A stretch of 20,000 nt of DNA from Chrysomallon squamiferum (GCA_012295275.1 CM022665.1:43466152-43486151), one strand, 5' to 3'; shown: positions 1 through 8,836, counted from the first letter of the stretch. Made by a program: numbers and translations. The notes: generated by a model from the sequence alone, not told the origin.

Positions 1-343
1 TGTCTGTTACCACTAATATTACTACTGATTCTCCTAGTATTATGATACAGATAAGCACCAAATCATTAAACCAGATGTACTAAAGGCACGTGTTCTTGTT
101 ATCAGTCAAACAACACACATCTGTTTTGCATGATGGATATGCCCTCATTCATTTCTCCAGCATCTACTACTACTACTGCCACTGCTACTACAACCACAAC
201 TGTCAAACTATTATATCAGACACGTACTAAAAAAAATCATTTGTTCACACTCAATCAAGACATGTCTACAAAGCAGCATTCATTCATATATCAAAGAATC
301 ACAACTACAACAACTACTACTACTACAACTACTACTACAGCTA

Positions 344-1822
344 TTCTAGAAATGCACTGAAAGACATCTACAAACTTGCATTCATTCATCCCTCCAAGAA
401 TTATTACTACTACTACAACTACTACTACTACTACTACAACTACTACTACAGCTATTCTAGAAATGTACTGAAAGACATCTACAAACTTGCATTCATTCAT
501 CCCTCCAAGAATTATTACTACTACAACTACTACTACTACTACAACTACTACTACAGCTATTCTAGAAATGTACTGAAAGACATCTACAAACTTGCATTCA
601 TTCATCCCTCCAAGAATTATTACTACTACAACTACTACTACTACTACAACTACTACTACAGCTATTCTAGAAATGTACTGAAAGACATCTACAAACTTGC
701 ATTCATTCATCCCTCCAAGAATTATTACTACTACTAGAAACTGAAAGACACTACTACTACTACAACTACTACTACTACTACTACTACAGCTATTCTAGAA
801 ATGTACTGAAAGACATCTACAAACTTGCATTCATTCATCTCTCCAAGAATTACTACTACAACTACTACTACTACTACAACTACTACTACAACAACTACTA
901 CAGCTATTCTAGAAATGTACTGAAAGACATCTACAAACTTGCATTCATTCATCTCTCCAAGAATTACTACAACTACTACAACTACTACTACTACTACAAC
1001 TACTACTACAGCTATTCTAGAAATGTACTGAAAGACACCCACAAACTTGCACTCATTCATCTCTCCAAGAATTACTACAACAACTACTACAACTACAACT
1101 ACAACATCTACTGAAATACACCTACAAACTCATTCATCTCTCCAAGAATTACTACTACAACAACAACAACTACAACTACTGCAGCTATTCTAGAAATGTA
1201 CTGAAAGACACCTACAAACTCATTCATCTCTCCAAGAATTACTACTACAACTACTACAACTACAACTACAACATCTACTGCAGCTATTCTAGAAATGTAC
1301 TGAAAGACACCTACAAACTCATTCATCTCTCCAAGAATTACTACAACAACTACTACAACTACAACTACAACATCTACTGCAGCTATTCTAGAAATGTACT
1401 GAAATACACCTACAAACTCATTCATCTCTCCAAGAATTACTACTACAACAACAACAACTACAACTACTGCAGCTATTCTAGAAATGTACTGAAAGACACC
1501 TACAAACTCATTCATCTCTCCAAGAATTACTACTACAACAACAACAACTACAACTACTGCAGCTATTCTAGAAATGTACTGAAAGACACCCACAAACTCG
1601 CACTCATTCATCTCTCCAAGAATTACTACTACTACTACTACAACTACTACTACTACTACAGCTATTCTAGAAATGTACTGAAAGACACCTACAAACTCAT
1701 TCATCTCTCCAAGAATTACTACTACAACAACAACAACTACTACTACTACTACAACTACAACAACTACAACTACTACTACTACTACAACTACTACAACTAC
1801 TACAACTACAACTACTACTACA

Positions 1823-1854
<32 letters not shown>

Positions 1855-1882
1855 AACAACTACAACTACTACAACAACTACA

Positions 1883-1920
<38 letters not shown>

Positions 1921-2327
1921 AACAACTACAACTACTACTACTAACTACTACAACTACTACAACAGCTATTCTAGAAATGTACTGAAAGACACCCACAAAC
2001 TCATTCATCTCTCCAAGAATTACTACTACTACTACAACAACTACAACTACTATTACAGCTATTCTAGAAATGTATTGAAAGACATCTACACACTCATTCA
2101 TCTCTCCAAGAATTACTACTACTACTACTACTACTACAACTACTACAACTACTATTACAGCTATTCTAGAAATGTACTGAAAGACATCTACACACTCATT
2201 CATCTCTCCAAGAATTACTACTACTACTACAACTACTACAACAACTATTCTAGAACAACTACTAAGCTATTCTAGAAATGCACTGAAAGACACAACTACC
2301 ACAAACTATTCTAGAAATGCACTGAAA
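344..2327 (+). promoter_or_regulatory. Array of gap-type heat-shock-element-like motifs, one per repeat unit
   Basis: In 18 of 19 units the core reads TTC, two bases, GAA, then TGTAC, TGTAT or TGCAC placed so that another GAA follows: TTCTAGAAATGTACTGAA. This matches the gap-type heat-shock element, nTTCnnGAAn, five bases, nGAAn, described for HSF binding. The copy at 2248 lacks the third GAA. The motif match is seen directly. Binding by HSF is inference, and the motif could simply have been carried along by amplification of the unit. Confidence 0.45.
1718..1960. repeat. Expanded (TAC/AAC)n trinucleotide block inside the minisatellite
   Basis: Between the cores at 1660 and 1964 the usual spacer has grown to about 240 bp of almost pure TAC and AAC triplets, with one phase slip near 1942 (CTAACTAC). 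Elsewhere in the array the triplet block is about 25-50 bp. This is the largest uninterrupted triplet expansion of the array. It is also where the minus-strand reading shifts from poly-valine to poly-serine/cysteine. Confidence 0.9.
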
Positions 2328-2349
2328 GACATCATTCATCTCTTGGAGA

Positions 2350-2740
2350 ATTATTCGAGTGCAATCGACTCGAGATTACCGAATCAGCTTTTCTTACTTT
2401 TTTACCTACAAACGCGACTCTTTCTTTCCTCCAGGGGGCGCCACGGTTGCCGGCATCGACACCTGTTGTGATAGCATCGTCCTTCCTGCTTCTTTACACA
2501 CCACTTATCGTTTCCTCGTCTTCTCCACTCTTTTTCAAGTGATCCCCGAAAAAACCTGGACTGGTGTGAGATAAACTCCTGTATACAATCATAATCGATA
2601 CGAGTATATACCGGCACAGTGTGATAAGCTGTATATGTACCATGCCTGTACGAATGTAGACTGACCCTGTGATAAAGTGAGTGTGTGTGATGTCAGTAGA
2701 AATAAACCTGTTGATAATGTGATAAATATTTATTATTTTT
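2350..2740. other. Complex-sequence island, locally CpG-rich, with same-strand GATAA motifs
   Basis: Right after the minisatellite the sequence becomes complex and much richer in CpG than its surroundings (CTCGAG, GGCGCC, GCCGGC and others between 2355 and 2650). It starts with the inverted repeat TCGAGT-7 nt-ACTCGA (2355-2373). Five GATAA motifs lie on the plus strand at 2570, 2623, 2671, 2713 and 2721. A pyrimidine-rich stretch ending TTTCCTCCAG at about 2434 looks like a splice acceptor. Open frames of about 71 codons exist on both strands here (2359-2574 plus, 2402-2617 minus), but neither resembles a family I recognise. Possible first-exon, promoter or enhancer DNA; this is inference. 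Confidence 0.4.
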
Positions 2741-2867
2741 TTTTAAGTTACGCCTACATGCTTGTTAATAGACAAGAAAGAAAAAGATTTGGTAAAAAAA
2801 AAAAAATAATAAAAAATAAAAAATAAAAAGGGAGGGGGGATTTATTTTTAGCCTGTCCTGGAATGCA

Positions 2868-2967
2868 GTGCTACATGTGTGTTTGCATGTATTTGTATGC
2901 ATGTGTACAAATACATACATACATACATATATATACATACACAACATACACACACACACACATATAT

Positions 2968-3006
<39 letters not shown>

Positions 3007-3330
3007 CATACACACATACATACACATACATACATACATACATATACACACACACACACACACATACATACATACATACATATATACATATATATACATA
3101 CACACACACACACATATATATATATATATGCAACATACATGTACATATATACATCCATTATAAATTATATACATATGCATATATACTCCATTCATTATAT
3201 ACATATGCACACACAAACCTATCTATCTACCTACACATATATACACAATCTTAAACATACATACACACATACATTGATACGTCTGTACATACATACATAC
3301 ACTGTATTTACCTGTCATAAACAAATACAA
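2868..3330. repeat. AC/ACAT/AT low-complexity microsatellite block
   Basis: The plus strand alternates (CATA)n, (AC)n and (AT)n runs with small interruptions over about 460 bp. The long overlapping open frames here on both strands are His/Thr/Tyr or Cys/Val/Met translations of the repeat and are not genes. Alternating purine-pyrimidine runs of this kind can adopt Z-DNA. Confidence 0.95.
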
Positions 3331-3368
3331 AATACTACTACAGTTGAATTCACCTACATAACAATTGA

Positions 3369-3389
3369 AAAAAAAAAAAAAAAAAAAAA
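3369..3389. repeat. Poly(A) tract
   Basis: A run of about 20 adenines after ACAATTG, followed by AT-rich sequence. It could be the tail of an old retrotransposed element, but no recognisable element body lies upstream, because that side is the AC/ACAT block. Confidence 0.85.
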
Positions 3390-3449
3390 TTAAATTAAAA
3401 TTAAAAATTTTAAAACAAATTACACATACATCACTGTTTGATTCATGTT

Positions 3450-3711
3450 ATTTAATTTCTCATTTCCTCCGGAGGGGTTCATTCTTTTTATCTTTGTTTC
3501 TAATCTTATCCGAAACTCCCTCCCCCGAAAACCCCCACCATCTGGTGACTCCCATGTTTAAATTGTGGCTCTGTCTGTTGTGTAATTAAAAGTAAATTCC
3601 TCCTTCGTTAAGCGAGCACCATCCCACGCACCTTTAGCCACCCCGACCGAGGAATCGCGCGGTCTGGGTGTGTAAGCAGCTACCAGTCACCTGTAAGCTT
3701 TACTCATCCCC
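3450..3711. other. CpG-enriched complex island
   Basis: This non-repetitive stretch includes the perfect palindrome CCTCCGGAGG (3466-3475) and a CpG-dense patch around 3608-3665 (AGCGAGC, CCGACCGAGG, ATCGCGCGG). It contrasts with the CpG-poor AT-rich DNA around it. I see no coding reading that I can support. Candidate regulatory or transcription-start DNA by composition only. Confidence 0.35.
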
Positions 3712-3840
3712 GGTGACTCTTCCGATAAGGTGACTTTTCCGATAACGATTCCGATAAAAGTGAAGGCTTTCCCCAGTGACGTTTCTTCCAGAATGACTTT
3801 TTGATAACAACTCCGACAAAATGACTTCACTTTTGGCATG
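3712..3840. repeat. Short 17-bp minisatellite with TTCCGATAA
   Basis: Two near-identical 17-bp units, GGTGACTCTTCCGATAA (3712-3728) and GGTGACTTTTCCGATAA (3729-3745), are followed by a 12-bp partial unit CGATTCCGATAA (3746-3757). Further decayed units run to about 3835 (AGTGACGTTTCTTCC, ATGACTTTTTGATAA, CTCCGACAAAATGACTTC). GATAA therefore recurs at 3724, 3741, 3752 and 3803, always on the plus strand. Confidence 0.8.
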
Positions 3841-3879
3841 CCACCGGTTTCATTCATTGTTTGTTAAGTTTTAATTATC

Positions 3880-3900
3880 TTTTTTTTTTTTTTTTTTTTT
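3880..3900. repeat. Poly(T) tract
   Basis: About 21 uninterrupted thymines. If read on the minus strand this is a poly(A) tail-like run, but no element body is evident next to it. Confidence 0.9.
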
Positions 3901-3944
3901 GTCTCTGGTGATGATTCAAGGAGTGGGGGTGTTGTTGTGTTTTT

Positions 3945-4000
3945 CCTGAGCTAGACTCGGGGATCATAGGGTCACGAGATCAAGTCTTTCTGGTACATCC
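3945..4000 (+). mobile_element. Possible relic of the 3' half of a tRNA-Lys-like SINE head
   Basis: The stretch GACTCGGGGATCATAGGGTC, then ACGAGATCAAGTC, lines up by eye with the anticodon-arm, variable-loop and T-arm order of tRNA-Lys (GACTC, ATC, AGGGTC, then a B-box-like G-GTTC-A). No A-box or left half is visible and no flanking target duplication was found. tRNA-Lys-related SINEs are known from squid and octopus. The match is short and degenerate, so this is tentative. Confidence 0.3.
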
Positions 4001-4530
4001 ACTAGGTTAATTTCTGCTATTGTCAAAATCCCATGACTGATTAATTAAAAGTTGTATCCTTTACTGTCTGTGAAAAATCAAAACAGGGTGTGTGTATAAA
4101 AGATATCTTGCTGTTGAGAAAGTAGCTCTTAAATATGGTTGAAGCAGGTTTCTACTCTCGTACATAATGGATAATTATGAATGACATATATAAAAATAAA
4201 TAGTTCTGTCTGGTTTTTAAATAACTGAATCTTCAGTCTTTTTCTTTCTACACACACAAACATACACACACGTAATTTAGTTCACTTTTTATTATAGCAT
4301 TCATAAAGAACTAAATAAAAAAATGACAGTATGAAATGAAAACTTTAAAGTTATAAATAATGAAAGATAACAAAGTTGAAAATCATCGGTATCAAAAAAC
4401 CTACAATGACTGAGTTGCCATGAATTTTTCTCTCTGCACTGAAATGACCTTTTCTATTAAACTAAACTGATTTTACTGTTACAACCGAAACTGACAAAAC
4501 CAAAACGGAGTCTTTTAAACTCTAACTCTT
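4000..4530. other. AT-rich spacer, nothing recognisable
   Basis: AT-rich complex sequence with scattered short A and T runs and a small CACACAAACATACACACA patch near 4250. I see no open reading frame of interest, RNA gene or repeat structure in it. Confidence 0.6.
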
Positions 4531-4531
4531 C

Positions 4532-4532
<1 letters not shown>

Positions 4533-4587
<55 letters not shown>

Positions 4588-4597
4588 TAACAATAAA
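4533..4597. repeat. (TAA)n microsatellite
   Basis: About 16 pure TAA/ATA triplets followed by TAACAA variants on the plus strand. Confidence 0.95.
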
Positions 4598-4739
4598 CCA
4601 TTTTACACTACATGACTTACAAAGTGTTGTGTGTATTAATCAGATATATTTAACAAACAGAAAAATATGAATAATAAATTTATCATAACATCTTAAAAGA
4701 CAATCTGATAAATGAAATGCTGATTTCACACAAGAAGCA

Positions 4740-5000
4740 TTAATTACATACTGTTGTTACTGTCACTGTTGTTGTTGTTACTGTTGGTGTTGTTACAATT
4801 AATGCCATAATCATCATCATCATCCTTAGGATTAATAGAATTATTATTACTACTACTACTACTACTATTACTACTGCTAAAACTGCTGTTACTATTATTT
4901 TATTTTAATAATTTTATTATTATCATTGCTGTTTTATTACAATTATTATCTTTTATTATTATCATTATTATTATAATTATTATTATTATTATTAAAACTT
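4740..5000. repeat. Mixed GTT, ATC, ACT and ATT trinucleotide-rich patch
   Basis: Short successive runs of GTT (about 4752-4795), ATC (4811-4822), TAC (4849-4866) and TTA/ATT (4895-4992). It is a mosaic of several triplet types with no long pure array. Confidence 0.8.
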
Positions 5001-5082
5001 GAAATAGATAAAAACAAAGGGAAGTTTACTAAACCCTAAACTTCAAATAATACAATAAAATCTCAGTGTTTGAATATAAAAC

Positions 5083-5084
<2 letters not shown>

Positions 5085-5119
<35 letters not shown>
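5085..5119. repeat. (AC)n microsatellite
   Basis: About 17 pure AC dinucleotides. Confidence 0.95.
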
Positions 5120-5120
<1 letters not shown>

Positions 5121-5612
5121 CCACACATATATAATACACAAAACAAAATGGCAAATCACACCTTGTATAAGCATAATCTACACATTATTCTCAATATTTA
5201 AGCTACAAAAGGGAGTTGGCTGAATTCGGAAGCTTCAAACGTGAAATAAAAAAAAAAAAACATAATAAATATACAGTTGTTTGAAGATTAACTTGTAATG
5301 TTGTTCGTGAATAAAAACACTGTATTTCACACCCAGCACAAACAAATGGGCGTGTAAATTGAGAAACTTTCTCACACAATCTGATACCTGCCTTTTTCTT
5401 CTGTTTGTTGTTCTAAGTTCTACACAGATAGAAACAGAAACACCAGAGATTTTTTTTTTTTTAAATAAAAAAATAAAAATGAAAAAAAATAAAAACAGTT
5501 ATTTAATCCAGACCTAAATGAGCTAAATAAAAGTAAATAAGTATTGTTGATTTTCTTCTTTCTTTCTTTCTTTCTTTAAATACAAAAACATTTATACCGG
5601 GGAAAAAAATGT

Positions 5613-5686
5613 ATAATAATAATAATAATAAAGTTTGGAGTGGACAAAGGTTTAAAATAAAGAAAAGAAAACTGTGTGTATGTGTA

Positions 5687-5741
<55 letters not shown>

Positions 5742-5742
5742 A
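5613..5742. repeat. (AAT)n then (TTA)n triplet arrays in opposite sense
   Basis: A short (AAT)n run at 5613-5631 is followed about 60 bp later by (ATT/TTA)n at 5693-5742, its reverse complement on the same strand. The two could pair over the shorter arm. The Asn-rich and Leu-rich frames here are repeat translations. A (TTTC)n run of about 27 bp precedes them at 5551-5577. Confidence 0.9.
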
Positions 5743-5829
5743 TAACTTTACACACAAACAAAACAAAAAAACCCCCACATTTTTCTGTTGCTATTGTTGC
5801 ATTTTGTTTCTTTTTCTTTTTTTAAAATA

Positions 5830-6540
5830 ATTCTGCAGAAAACACAATTTACATTTTTAAACATATATTTCTATTCACAAACTTGCTGAAAATAAAATAT
5901 TACAGTGATCCATTAATAAAATAAAAAATTAAAAAATTGTCCACTACTATAATAAACATGTCTTCTTTTGTCTGCTTTACCTTGTTCTGCCAGCTCAAAC
6001 CAATAAACTACTGAAATAAAAGTTCTAACAAAAGATGAGTTCTTTGTTTTGATGGACGCAGACATTTCAGGAAATATTCAATATCACAATTACCATAGTT
6101 TTGTCATTACGGCCATATTTATTTCATTTTTCAAATGATTTTCTGTATCAGCATTTTTACCATATTTTTGATATTTAACTCCATAAATTAATTTTAAAGA
6201 ATTTACTTTACTGGCTTCTTTTTTAAAAAAATATTTATGAAATGTTTATTGGTAAAAAAAAAAAAAATAGATATCCATTGTTTTCAAAATCAGTTATAAT
6301 TTTTTTAATCTCTGTACAAGTTACTGTAAATATACAAACTGTGTTGCAGCATAGAAAATTTGCATAATTAACGAAAAACAGTTAAAAATGAGTTATTTAT
6401 ATGACTTATAATATAAATAAATAAAATAAAATGAAATTACTTCTGTTTTTCATCACTAACATGAAAATTTAATAATATAAATAAAACTTCTATCATTTAT
6501 CTATATCGTTTTGGCATATAGCCATCCATTTAATTCTTTT
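5830..6540. other. AT-rich spacer, nothing recognisable
   Basis: Low-GC complex sequence with many short homopolymers. I see no gene, RNA, tandem repeat or convincing mobile element. Confidence 0.55.
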
Positions 6541-6570
6541 CTTTCAGTTACTGTTTCAATTCGGAAATCT

Positions 6571-6584
6571 GTTACCATGACAAC
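6571..6584. promoter_or_regulatory. X-box-like palindrome GTTACCATGACAAC
   Basis: This near-palindrome matches the RFX-family X-box form (GTNRCC, 0-3 bases, RGYAAC) with one tolerated change. A sister site, GTTACCATGATAAC, lies at 6757-6770. The match is seen directly; function is inferred. Confidence 0.4.
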
Positions 6585-6756
6585 AGCCTTGTCCACAAAG
6601 TTTCTGGACTCCAGTGGCTCTAGCTATACTGGTAATATTTCATCACTTAGATTTTATTCTTTTCAGCTAAATAAAAATAAAAAAAAATAAATAAATATAT
6701 ATATATATTTATCAAATTAGATCTTTTCTTTTAATTATTATTTAATCCAGAAACCT

Positions 6757-6770
6757 GTTACCATGATAAC
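6757..6770. promoter_or_regulatory. X-box-like palindrome GTTACCATGATAAC
   Basis: This is the second copy of the duplication. The 15-base string CTGTTACCATGATAA, from 6755, recurs on the minus strand at 8308-8322. Confidence 0.4.
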
Positions 6771-7269
6771 TGGACTCTAGTGACCAGAAAAGGATCCTAC
6801 AAGTAGGATCTTGACTTTGTCATTGAAAACCAGGAAAAACCCACAAAAAAACCCAACAACAAATAAACAGAAGCCAAAGGTTGAATAATCTGATAATTGT
6901 TATAAAAGCACCCCTCATTAATCACTTTACAACTGAAGGTGTGTTGATAAGGAGACCCTGGTGAGATTGGGAAAACCAGCTGATGTGTGTGTGGGGGGAG
7001 GGGTTACACCTACCGGGGTATCAGGTGTTTGTGATAACTGGGTAACAGGGTGATGCAATGTAACATGTAACACTGTAAAGTGGCTTTGTTTTCTGGTATC
7101 AGTGATACATTGTGCAATGTTGTGCAGTGTTAGGTAACTGAGTCTGTCTTGTAGAGAAATCTCCATCCAGGAATTAGCTCACAGATTTCTTAATCTTAAC
7201 GAGTAGCTGAAATAATTTTTAACAGTTTTCGTCCAGTGTTAGAATACAAATTAATTTGTAGGACAAACG

Positions 7270-7500
7270 AAGAAAAAGGATAAATCAGGATAAATGGAAT
7301 GAAGGATAGATTAAGCTATGATAAAATGAAGTCATGATAAGTTAGGATAAGCTCAGCTAGGAGGAAGAATTAAGGACAAGTTAAATTAAAGATAGTTTAG
7401 GTTATGATAACAGAAGTTATGATAAGCTAGAATAATATGAATATAAAGTTAAGCTAAATTAAATTATGATAAATGGAAATGAGTTAAACAAGATAATAAA
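7270..7500 (+). repeat. Cluster of nine same-strand GATAA motifs (degenerate short repeat)
   Basis: GATAA occurs on the plus strand at 7279, 7289, 7320, 7336, 7346, 7406, 7421, 7468 and 7492. Contexts such as ATGATAAGTTAGGATAAGCT and TTATGATAAGCTAG suggest a very degenerate unit of roughly 10-16 bp. I see no TTATC in the interval, so the orientation is uniform. It could be a decayed minisatellite, a GATA-factor platform, or both. Confidence 0.6.
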
Positions 7501-8190
7501 ATAATTAAAAATCTTAAATTTTTATAAATTTGCAATCTTTGATTTTTCAAAACTCTAGTTTCATTATTAAAAATATTTATTTATTCAGAATTTCTGAATT
7601 CTCAGTCCCCCATTTTCAAAATTTTTGTTACTCTAAATTCAGTATCTAAAATCTTTCTTTCTTTTTTTTTTAAATCATGTTTCTCAACATCTAAAATACT
7701 GAAATTCTAAATTTCTTCATTTTTACCTACACCGAGACTCAGATATTCTCTTATTCACCAATTCTGAAATTGAGACTAAAACTTTTTATCTTTCTGTCAT
7801 TTAATGACCTCCACAACAGTATGATACCACTACTACTACTAATGATGATGATGATAATATCATCATCATCTTTTTTCCTCTTTTTTTTTTCAAAATAACC
7901 TTACACAAAATACAAAAATAACAAAACAAAAAAAAACCTTCCCATATTTTTCTGCTGCTCACATTGTTAGCTATGTTTTATTTTTTTTTTATTATTATTA
8001 TTTTTTGTTTATTTATTTTTTATTGACATATTTCTGTTTATTTATATATTTATATTTATTCTGTATTCCTTTTTGTTAATATTATTATTATTTTATTTAT
8101 TTATTTATTTATTTTCGCTTAATTCTTCTTTTTCCGTTATTCTTCTTCTTTTTTTTTTTTTTTTTTTAATTTTTGCCCCATTTTTAGAGC
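7500..8190. other. AT- and T-rich spacer
   Basis: Apart from the GAT/ATC hairpin this stretch is AT-rich with TTTA and TTA runs (about 7980-8115) and poly(T) near 8150-8167. No gene is seen. Confidence 0.6.
7844..7870. repeat. Perfect hairpin of GAT and ATC triplets
   Basis: GATGATGATGAT, a 3-base AAT loop, then ATCATCATCATC give a perfect 12-bp stem. A short (ACT)n run precedes it. Confidence 0.9.
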
Positions 8191-8470
8191 ACTTACGGTA
8201 ATTACGTAATTCTTATTGTACTGATAACCTATCTGTGCTGTTTCCACTCAGAACTAAGTGTTCACCTTACAGCTGGCTGTTGTCACGGTGACAGCTTCAA
8301 GTAGAAATTATCATGGTAACAGAAAGATCACCAAGTATTTGTTTAAACACAGAAGAATGTTCGGGCCCTTTCCCAGATGTTACAACTGAACGTTTTATCA
8401 CCACTTACCTCCCTTTATCTCACCTGCGTTTAATTAATTAACTTTAACCTAATCTTTTGACACAGGTTTT
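8190..8470. promoter_or_regulatory. Complex island with bZIP, X-box-like, E-box-type and homeodomain-type motifs
   Basis: This compact non-repetitive segment sits between T-rich spacers. It holds the perfect 12-bp palindrome AATTACGTAATT (8200-8211, containing the PAR-bZIP/E4BP4 core TTACGTAA) and the perfect palindrome GTCACGGTGAC (8282-8292). A minus-strand X-box-like site (ATTATCATGGTAAC, 8307-8320), CACCTG near 8421 and TTAATTAATTAA near 8431 follow. The motif density resembles an enhancer. No coding reading is supported, and the regulatory role is inferred. Confidence 0.35.
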
Positions 8471-8836
8471 GTTATATAGATATATATATATGGTTTTTTT
8501 TTTTTAACGTTTCTTTTGTTTTAGTAGGGCTTTATTTGTTTGTTGTCGTGGGTTTTTTTTTAAAATTATTTTAGTTTAAAAAAAAATTTATTGTTTTTTT
8601 AAATTTTATTTTATTTTATTTATTTATTTTTTTAATTATTTTTATTATTAATATTCTTAATTTTAATTTTTTAATTTCTGCACTTGTTGTATGTGGATGT
8701 TAAAAGTTAATTTATTCAACAATCTATTTTATTCCCCTGTACTCCTTCATTTTATCCATCCATCCATTCATCACTTGTATCTTTTTTTTTTTTAATTATC
8801 CAATATCGTATTATTTTATTTATACTGGGTAGCCAT

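Larger units (their letters stand above)
148..2349. repeat. Compound minisatellite: conserved core plus (TAC/AAC)n spacer, 19 core copies
   Basis: Each unit has a near-invariant core that starts AGCTATTCTAGAAATG, continues ACTGAAAGACA and a CTACAAACT/CATTCATC segment, and ends CTCCAAGAATTA. A TAC/AAC trinucleotide block of variable length follows. TTCTAGAA lies at 344, 455, 560, 665, 793, 907, 1015, 1188, 1287, 1386, 1476, 1566, 1665, 1969, 2062, 2164, 2248, 2270 and 2309. Most spacings are 90-114 bp. The left edge holds decayed units (148-180 and 260-310) that lack TTCTAGAA. The right edge (2248-2349) holds truncated units. Two subfamilies are visible: units up to about 1010 carry CTTGCATTCATTC, and later units carry the shorter CTCATTC. 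Mixed forms occur near 1045 and 1590. The units at 1381 and 1471 are 90 bp and differ at one base, which suggests recent unequal exchange. The minus strand stays open over long stretches as poly-valine plus a repeated peptide. I read this as passive, because both the core and the spacer keep lengths close to multiples of three. Confidence 0.95.
6550..6790. repeat. Diverged direct duplication around GTTACCATG, copies 186 bp apart
   Basis: Copy one (about 6558-6612) reads AATTCGGAAATCTGTTACC, then ATGACAAC and later TGGACTCCAGTG. Copy two (about 6743-6782) reads AATCCAGAAACCTGTTACC, then ATGATAAC and directly TGGACTCTAGTG. Copy two lacks about 20 bp (AGCCTTGTCCACAAAGTTTC) found between the two halves of copy one. 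The motif starts are at 6571 and 6757. Confidence 0.65.

Noticed and set aside
291-2203. Long minus-strand frames as a repetitive valine-rich protein gene
   Set aside because: Poly-valine runs of 12-17 come directly from the TAC triplets, the other strand is also open, and the frame breaks between units. Openness is explained by unit lengths that are mostly multiples of three.
148-2349. CRISPR-like array because of regular spacing of a conserved core
   Set aside because: The spacers are all triplet microsatellite, not unique sequence, and the genome context is eukaryotic.
2402-2617. 71-codon Arg-rich minus-strand frame
   Set aside because: Both strands are open over the same interval and neither resembles a known family; kept only as part of a CpG-rich island.
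2848-3393. Overlapping 94-176 codon frames on both strands
   Set aside because: They are translations of AC/ACAT repeats (His-Thr-Tyr or Cys-Val-Met) and are open in several phases at once.
6927-7166. 79-codon minus-strand frame with normal composition
   Set aside because: No recognisable domain, no splice or start context that I can defend, and the region is rich in GTAACA and GTGATA repeats that can open a frame by chance.
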